A program made the translations under genes and the position numbers. A DNA stretch of 64,000 bases from G965267185 sp965267185 (GTDB lineage Bacteria; Pseudomonadota; Alphaproteobacteria; UBA6615): contig OZ253937.1 of NCBI GenBank assembly GCA_965267185.1, forward strand, positions 2,728,001-2,792,000, given 5' to 3'. Under the pieces are notes generated by a model. It did not search any database, was not told where the DNA came from, and saw nothing but the letters and a program-made list of their open reading frames with translations. Positions 60,860 through 64,000 of the stretch are shown one piece after another (position 1 is the first letter of the stretch; every line of letters starts with the position of its first letter).

Positions 60860-61306
60860 CTAACGACTAATGGCGCGACTGTTAATCAGCTCTTGCTGGC
60901 GGCGAACCCGGTCAGGCCATTGGCTTTTGATGTAAGCGAGCACTGCCCAAATCTCCTCGTCGGTCAAACTACTCTCGAACGCCGGCATATCGGATTCAAT
61001 CGGCAAGCCTGTGTACTTCGCCGTTCCGAATTTGGTGATGCCAAACAAGGTCGCGTCGTCATGATGCCAGGTATGGCCGCGCGCGTTGTGCGGCGGGGCC
61101 GGCAACCGCCCATTCTGGTTGCGCTGGCGCCAGTTTGGCTGGCCTTCCAGGTTAGCGCCGTGACAACTAGCGCAATTTTCCGCATAGACCTGCGCGCCTA
61201 TTGCGAGCTCTTGTGCACCCTCCATCACTAACTGGTTTTCGGCGGCGAATACTGCAGACGAAAAGACAAGCGTCGACACTGCCGCTGCAATCGCGAGGCA
61301 TTTCAT
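60860..61306 (-). CDS. Exported c-type cytochrome
   Basis: A 148-residue periplasmic cytochrome. The signal peptide is MKCLAIAAAVSTLVFSSAVF (cleavage near AAE), the haem is bound at Cys45-Ala-Ser-Cys48-His49, and Met107 in ESDMPAF is the axial ligand. The GQPNWRQRNQNGRLPAPPHN segment resembles cytochromes found with copper-resistance or oxidase genes. It overlaps cueR by four bases and lies 15 bases before copA, so it belongs to the copper regulon. It may carry electrons to a periplasmic copper-dependent enzyme; this is inference. Confidence 0.9.
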   Translation of the reverse strand: MKCLAIAAAVSTLVFSSAVFAAENQLVMEGAQELAIGAQVYAENCASCHGANLEGQPNWRQRNQNGRLPAPPHNARGHTWHHDDATLFGITKFGTAKYTGLPIESDMPAFESSLTDEEIWAVLAYIKSQWPDRVRRQQELINSRAISR

Positions 61307-61698
61307 AATGTCCCGCCTGCAAACTCATCGAGGATCGGACAATCAGGCCGCGCGTCGCCGTGGCACTTGTCGGCGAGGGTCGTCAACACGGCGCGCATTT
61401 CACCAAGTTCAGCGATCTTGCGATCAATATCGGCGATACGATTGAGGGCAATCGCCTTGACGTCGGCGCTGCGGCGTTCGCGGTCGGTGTAAAGCGACAG
61501 CAAGGCGCGGCAGTCGGCGACGGTGAAACCAAGATCGCGCGCCCGGTGGAGAAACCGCAGCATATGAACATCGCGCGAGCCGTAGTCGCGGTACCCGTTG
61601 TCTTGCCGCCGCGCCGGTTCGACGAGGCCGATCTCCTCATAGTAGCGGATGGTCTTGGGCGGAAGACCCGATTGCTCGGCCGCTTCGCTGATATTCAT
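61303..61698 (-). CDS. cueR: CueR-type copper-responsive regulator
   Basis: A 131-residue MerR-family regulator. The DNA-binding helix-turn-helix is NISEAAEQSGLPPKTIRYYE, followed by a long dimerisation helix and the metal loop with Cys112 and Cys120 (KCHGDARPDC), the same positions as in Escherichia coli CueR and lacking the Ser77-to-Cys change of zinc sensors. It senses monovalent copper or silver and activates its own operon. It is the first gene after the 19-base-spacer promoter at 61750-61780. Confidence 0.95.
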   Translation of the reverse strand: MNISEAAEQSGLPPKTIRYYEEIGLVEPARRQDNGYRDYGSRDVHMLRFLHRARDLGFTVADCRALLSLYTDRERRSADVKAIALNRIADIDRKIAELGEMRAVLTTLADKCHGDARPDCPILDEFAGGTL

Positions 61699-61749
61699 GG
61701 TGCTATCGCTTCGGTTGCTGCGCGCCGCAGCGCGCTCTTACTACCTATA

Positions 61750-61780
61750 TAGGTACACCTTCCAGTAACTGGAAGGTCAA
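61750..61780 (-). promoter_or_regulatory. CueR-activated promoter with dyad operator
   Basis: On the minus strand the -35 is TTGACC (61780-61775) and the -10 is TACCTA (61755-61750), with a 19-base spacer. A perfect dyad pairs ACCTTCCAGT with ACTGGAAGGT (61757-61777). The over-long spacer and this sequence are the hallmarks of CueR promoters such as copA of Escherichia coli. It drives cueR, the cytochrome and copA. Confidence 0.9.
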
Positions 61781-61825
61781 CGAGCGATAGCTAAAAAAGG
61801 CAAAACCAGCCGGAGATCGCGCAAA

Positions 61826-62446
61826 TCAGCCGGTGGGCGCAGCAAACGGCGCTGAAGCGAAAAGCACGCCGAACGCGCGGCACCAAACAACCGCACTGTT
61901 GTATTCGGACAAATCGGTGCCCGCCGGTACGGTGTAGTTCTGATTGCCGATATTGCCCTTGAGCGGACCCAAATCGACATACTCGCCTTTTTTCACATCG
62001 CCGGATTCGGTGGGATCGGGATGGCGCACCAGGTAAACCCGCAGATCGGGCCCGTTTGTTACTTTAAGGTTCTCCAGGCGCAGCACGTTCTCGTCGGCAG
62101 CCAAACGAAACAGTTTGGCATCGCCCGACCCTTTATGGATTGAATCGGCATCGCGGAATTCTCCCGCCCGCAATAGCTCAGGGCCAGCGGAAGCCGCAGC
62201 CGGCATATCGTCCATGCCCTCATCCATCTCGTGATCGGGCATGCCGCGCGCAGCTTCGAGAACATCGTCAGCGATTTCAGCTTTCCGCTCGGACGACATC
62301 TCGGCCAAGGCTGCGGGTGTTGGGACGCCTGGAAACGCCTCTTCGACAACCTCATCGATGAACAACGGCGATATCAATACCCACGCCACCGCCGCGACAA
62401 TAACAACAGCGACAGCACCGCCGGTGTATAGGAGTTTGCGATTCAT
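61826..62446 (-). CDS. Membrane-anchored DM13 domain protein
   Basis: A 206-residue protein with one N-terminal membrane helix (GGAVAVVIVAAVAWVLI, about 8-27), an acidic, Met- and Ala-rich linker (about 60-90, with MDEGMDDMPAA), and a C-terminal DM13 domain (about 95-203) having LRVYLVRHPDPTES and VVWCRAFGVLFASAPF. DM13 domains may take part in electron transfer through a conserved Cys. The ATG at 62446 follows GGAGAA by 6 bases. It stands upstream of the copper promoter on the same strand, outside the CueR operon. Confidence 0.88.
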   Translation of the reverse strand: MNRKLLYTGGAVAVVIVAAVAWVLISPLFIDEVVEEAFPGVPTPAALAEMSSERKAEIADDVLEAARGMPDHEMDEGMDDMPAAASAGPELLRAGEFRDADSIHKGSGDAKLFRLAADENVLRLENLKVTNGPDLRVYLVRHPDPTESGDVKKGEYVDLGPLKGNIGNQNYTVPAGTDLSEYNSAVVWCRAFGVLFASAPFAAPTG

Positions 62447-62578
62447 CTTGGCTTCTCCGTTTTGGTCCGCTTGCCCCATAGCCCTACCCGCGCAAACGAT
62501 TATGTCAGCGATGATATGGGGGCTCGCTGTTCGATTAACACCGAGCGGGCGAAGAAATTCCGCGCGTCGTCGCGAGGA

Positions 62579-63649
62579 TCAAGCCGTACCGAGGCTTTTC
62601 TTGAATTTTGGCATCACTTCTGCAGCGAACAACCGGACCGATTTTTCCGCCAGATCGAGCGGCATATCGTGGAAATTGACCTGTAGTGAGGCAATTTCGA
62701 AATCGCCGACCAGTTTTTGATAATCGGAAATCTGGTCGCTTATCTGTGCCGGCGTACCGACCCACGCCGCACTTTTTTCGACTTGGCTCTCGAATGTCTC
62801 TTTCGCCAATTCGGCAATCAGCTTGTCGTAGCCGGGGTAATCGTTAGAGGAAGCACCTCCGACCCAATCCGACGATGCATCGACCAGCGAGCCAAGATAA
62901 CTATTGATGCGATCGCGGGCATGCACGACCGCTTCGTCCGCATCGCGCCAACAAAACATATGGAAGGCCAGCATGACCCGGCCCTCGCCCGGATGTCCGG
63001 CTGATTTCCAGGCATCGCGATAGAGCCCCACAAGCTCGGCCATCTTGCCGCCCGATAGCGGGATCGCCATGACCGCATGACCCGCTTTACCGGCGTTGAC
63101 GAACGATTCCGGCGTCGCAAACGCGGCGATCCAAAACGGCGGTCGCGGCTTCTGAGTCGGCCGGGGCAGCGAGGTCGTCGCCGGGAAACCGTGAAACTCG
63201 CCCTCCGACGCGAAGTCTTCGGTCTCCAACAGACCCTGGATTTGCGCCATGCCTTCGGCGAACCGGCCCTTGCTCTCGTCGAGCGAGATGCCGAAGCGGG
63301 CAAACTCATGGGGTAAGAAGGCGCGCGCAAATCCGACCTCTAGCCGCCCGCCGGATATGGCGTCGAGCATGCCGATCTCGCCGGCAAGCTTTAGCGGGCT
63401 GTTGAAGATGGGCAGGATCGCCCCGGTGATCAGGCGCGCCCGCTTCGTGCGCTGGGACGCCGCTGTGAGAAATACGATTGGGTTGGGGCTATAACCGCCA
63501 TAGGGATGAAAATAGTGTTCGACGATACGCACATGGGTGTAGTCGAGCTCATCGGTCATTCCCACCAGCGATAGGCATTCATCGAAATACTGATCCGCCG
63601 GCTTGGCCGCGGGCCCCACGCAGGGGAAGAACTGCATACCGAATTGCAT
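62579..63649 (-). CDS. LLM-class flavin-dependent oxidoreductase
   Basis: A 356-residue bacterial-luciferase-like protein. It begins MQFGMQFFPCVGP, has VRIVEHYFHPYGGYSPNP, and GRLEVGFARAFLPHEFARFG, which are typical of the group. It uses reduced flavin and oxygen. The ATG at 63649 is preceded by GGAGGT at 4-5 bases, and the 18-residue extension upstream is unsupported. It is a second, distant luciferase-like enzyme in the window, unlike the MsnO8-type one at 19586. The substrate is unknown. Confidence 0.9.
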   Translation of the reverse strand: MQFGMQFFPCVGPAAKPADQYFDECLSLVGMTDELDYTHVRIVEHYFHPYGGYSPNPIVFLTAASQRTKRARLITGAILPIFNSPLKLAGEIGMLDAISGGRLEVGFARAFLPHEFARFGISLDESKGRFAEGMAQIQGLLETEDFASEGEFHGFPATTSLPRPTQKPRPPFWIAAFATPESFVNAGKAGHAVMAIPLSGGKMAELVGLYRDAWKSAGHPGEGRVMLAFHMFCWRDADEAVVHARDRINSYLGSLVDASSDWVGGASSNDYPGYDKLIAELAKETFESQVEKSAAWVGTPAQISDQISDYQKLVGDFEIASLQVNFHDMPLDLAEKSVRLFAAEVMPKFKKSLGTA

Positions 63650-63806
63650 GGCACCTCCAATTACACGCCTCGCTACGGTCGTCGCGGCATTGCGCTGAGA
63701 CACCCAGCATGTGCGGGTATAAGTAGGTTACTAGCATCCCCCTTTGACCTAGAACAATGATCGCTCGGCTGACCGTCATATGATTTTCCTAACCACGGGA
63801 ACAGCC

Positions 63807-64000
63807 ATGCAAACGCCGCTCCAAATCGATTTTCAAAACATGGACCGCTCTGATGCAGTCGAGGCTCGCATTCGCGAGCGCGTCGATAAACTCGAGTTGT
63901 TTTACCCGCGAATTACCGGGTGCCGCGTTACCGTGGTGGCCCCCCATCGCCACCACCGCCAGGGAAAACTCTACGCGGTCCGCATCAACGTCGATGTTCC
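63807..64000 (+). CDS. HPF/RaiA family ribosome-associated protein, N-terminal part
   Basis: The visible 64 residues begin MQTPLQIDFQNMDRSDAVEA and contain RIRERVDKLELFYPRIT and VVAPHRHHRQGK, matching the HPF/RaiA fold that binds the ribosomal 30S subunit during hibernation. The frame runs off the right edge. Such proteins stop translation in stationary phase. It is divergent from the luciferase-like gene, with about 150 bases between them. Confidence 0.88.
   Translation, partial: MQTPLQIDFQNMDRSDAVEARIRERVDKLELFYPRITGCRVTVVAPHRHHRQGKLYAVRINVDV

Noticed and set aside
1..64000. CRISPR arrays, insertion sequences, integrases or phage genes
   Set aside because: I saw no direct-repeat array with spacers, no transposase or integrase-like protein and no attachment site on either strand.

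Overview
The window is GC-rich, densely coded chromosomal DNA from a heterotrophic proteobacterium. The gene repertoire suggests an alphaproteobacterium of Rhodospirillales type: TRAP transporters, many orphan CoxL-like Mo-hydroxylase large subunits, CaiB and GctAB CoA-transferases, an Lrp next to a homodimeric E1-like enzyme, and an HPF of alphaproteobacterial style. This placement is inferred from gene content, because no rRNA or other marker is present. Almost everything is metabolic. I saw no insertion sequence, phage, integrase or CRISPR array, and no stretch above 300 bases lacks a gene.

Layout. 1-4140: a cut-off amidase, a membrane protein, an Lrp-type regulator and a divergent thiamine-diphosphate E1/transketolase-like enzyme. 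4142-21327: a mosaic of small-molecule enzymes (DMT exporter, two D-2-hydroxyacid dehydrogenases, SDR, polysaccharide-deacetylase fold, MetE-like protein, Ldh2-type dehydrogenase, two tandem ACMSD-like amidohydrolases, a CoxL-like subunit, VOC protein, DUF3179 protein, orphan DctP, luciferase-like oxidoreductase, isochorismatase-like hydrolase). 21423-29886: a complete selenocysteine system. It holds selA-selB (4-base overlap), tRNA-Sec, an NADH-dehydrogenase-like/SelD fusion, and a GrdB-like selenoprotein whose reading frame is interrupted by an in-frame UGA and which gene callers would split in two. 30014-45968: a GST, two tandem CoxL paralogues, an acyl-CoA dehydrogenase, GctAB- and CaiB-type CoA-transferases, cupins, a bacterial GH3 enzyme, a penicillin-acylase-like lipoprotein and a second amidase. 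45965-58514: a MarR regulator, a thioesterase, a DctPQM TRAP transporter and a tightly packed aromatic-catabolism operon (2Fe-2S/FAD reductase, SDR, PaaA-like di-iron protein, gentisate-dioxygenase-like bicupin, unknown protein, ADP-forming acyl-CoA synthetase alpha part, maleylacetate-reductase-like protein, FAD monooxygenase). 58526-61780: a copper regulon (cueR, cytochrome c, CopA-type ATPase) with a textbook CueR promoter. 61826-64000: a DM13 protein, a luciferase-like oxidoreductase and the start of an HPF/RaiA protein.

How it fits together. The selenium genes form a closed set: SelD makes selenophosphate, SelA converts Ser-tRNA-Sec to Sec-tRNA-Sec, and SelB delivers it to UGA. A target selenoprotein lies directly beside them. 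The aromatic operon has everything needed to import an aromatic acid, activate it with CoA, hydroxylate it, release it with a thioesterase and open the ring at the gentisate level, although the substrate cannot be read from sequence. Two clear palindromic operators (one MarR-like at 46497-46519, one FadR/GntR-like inside the promoter at 50415-50444) suggest that uptake and catabolism are separately controlled.

The strongest items to follow up are the UGA-interrupted selenoprotein, the lone PaaA-like oxygenase pathway with its operators, and the orphan Mo-hydroxylase large subunits, of which a short C-terminal relic also survives.
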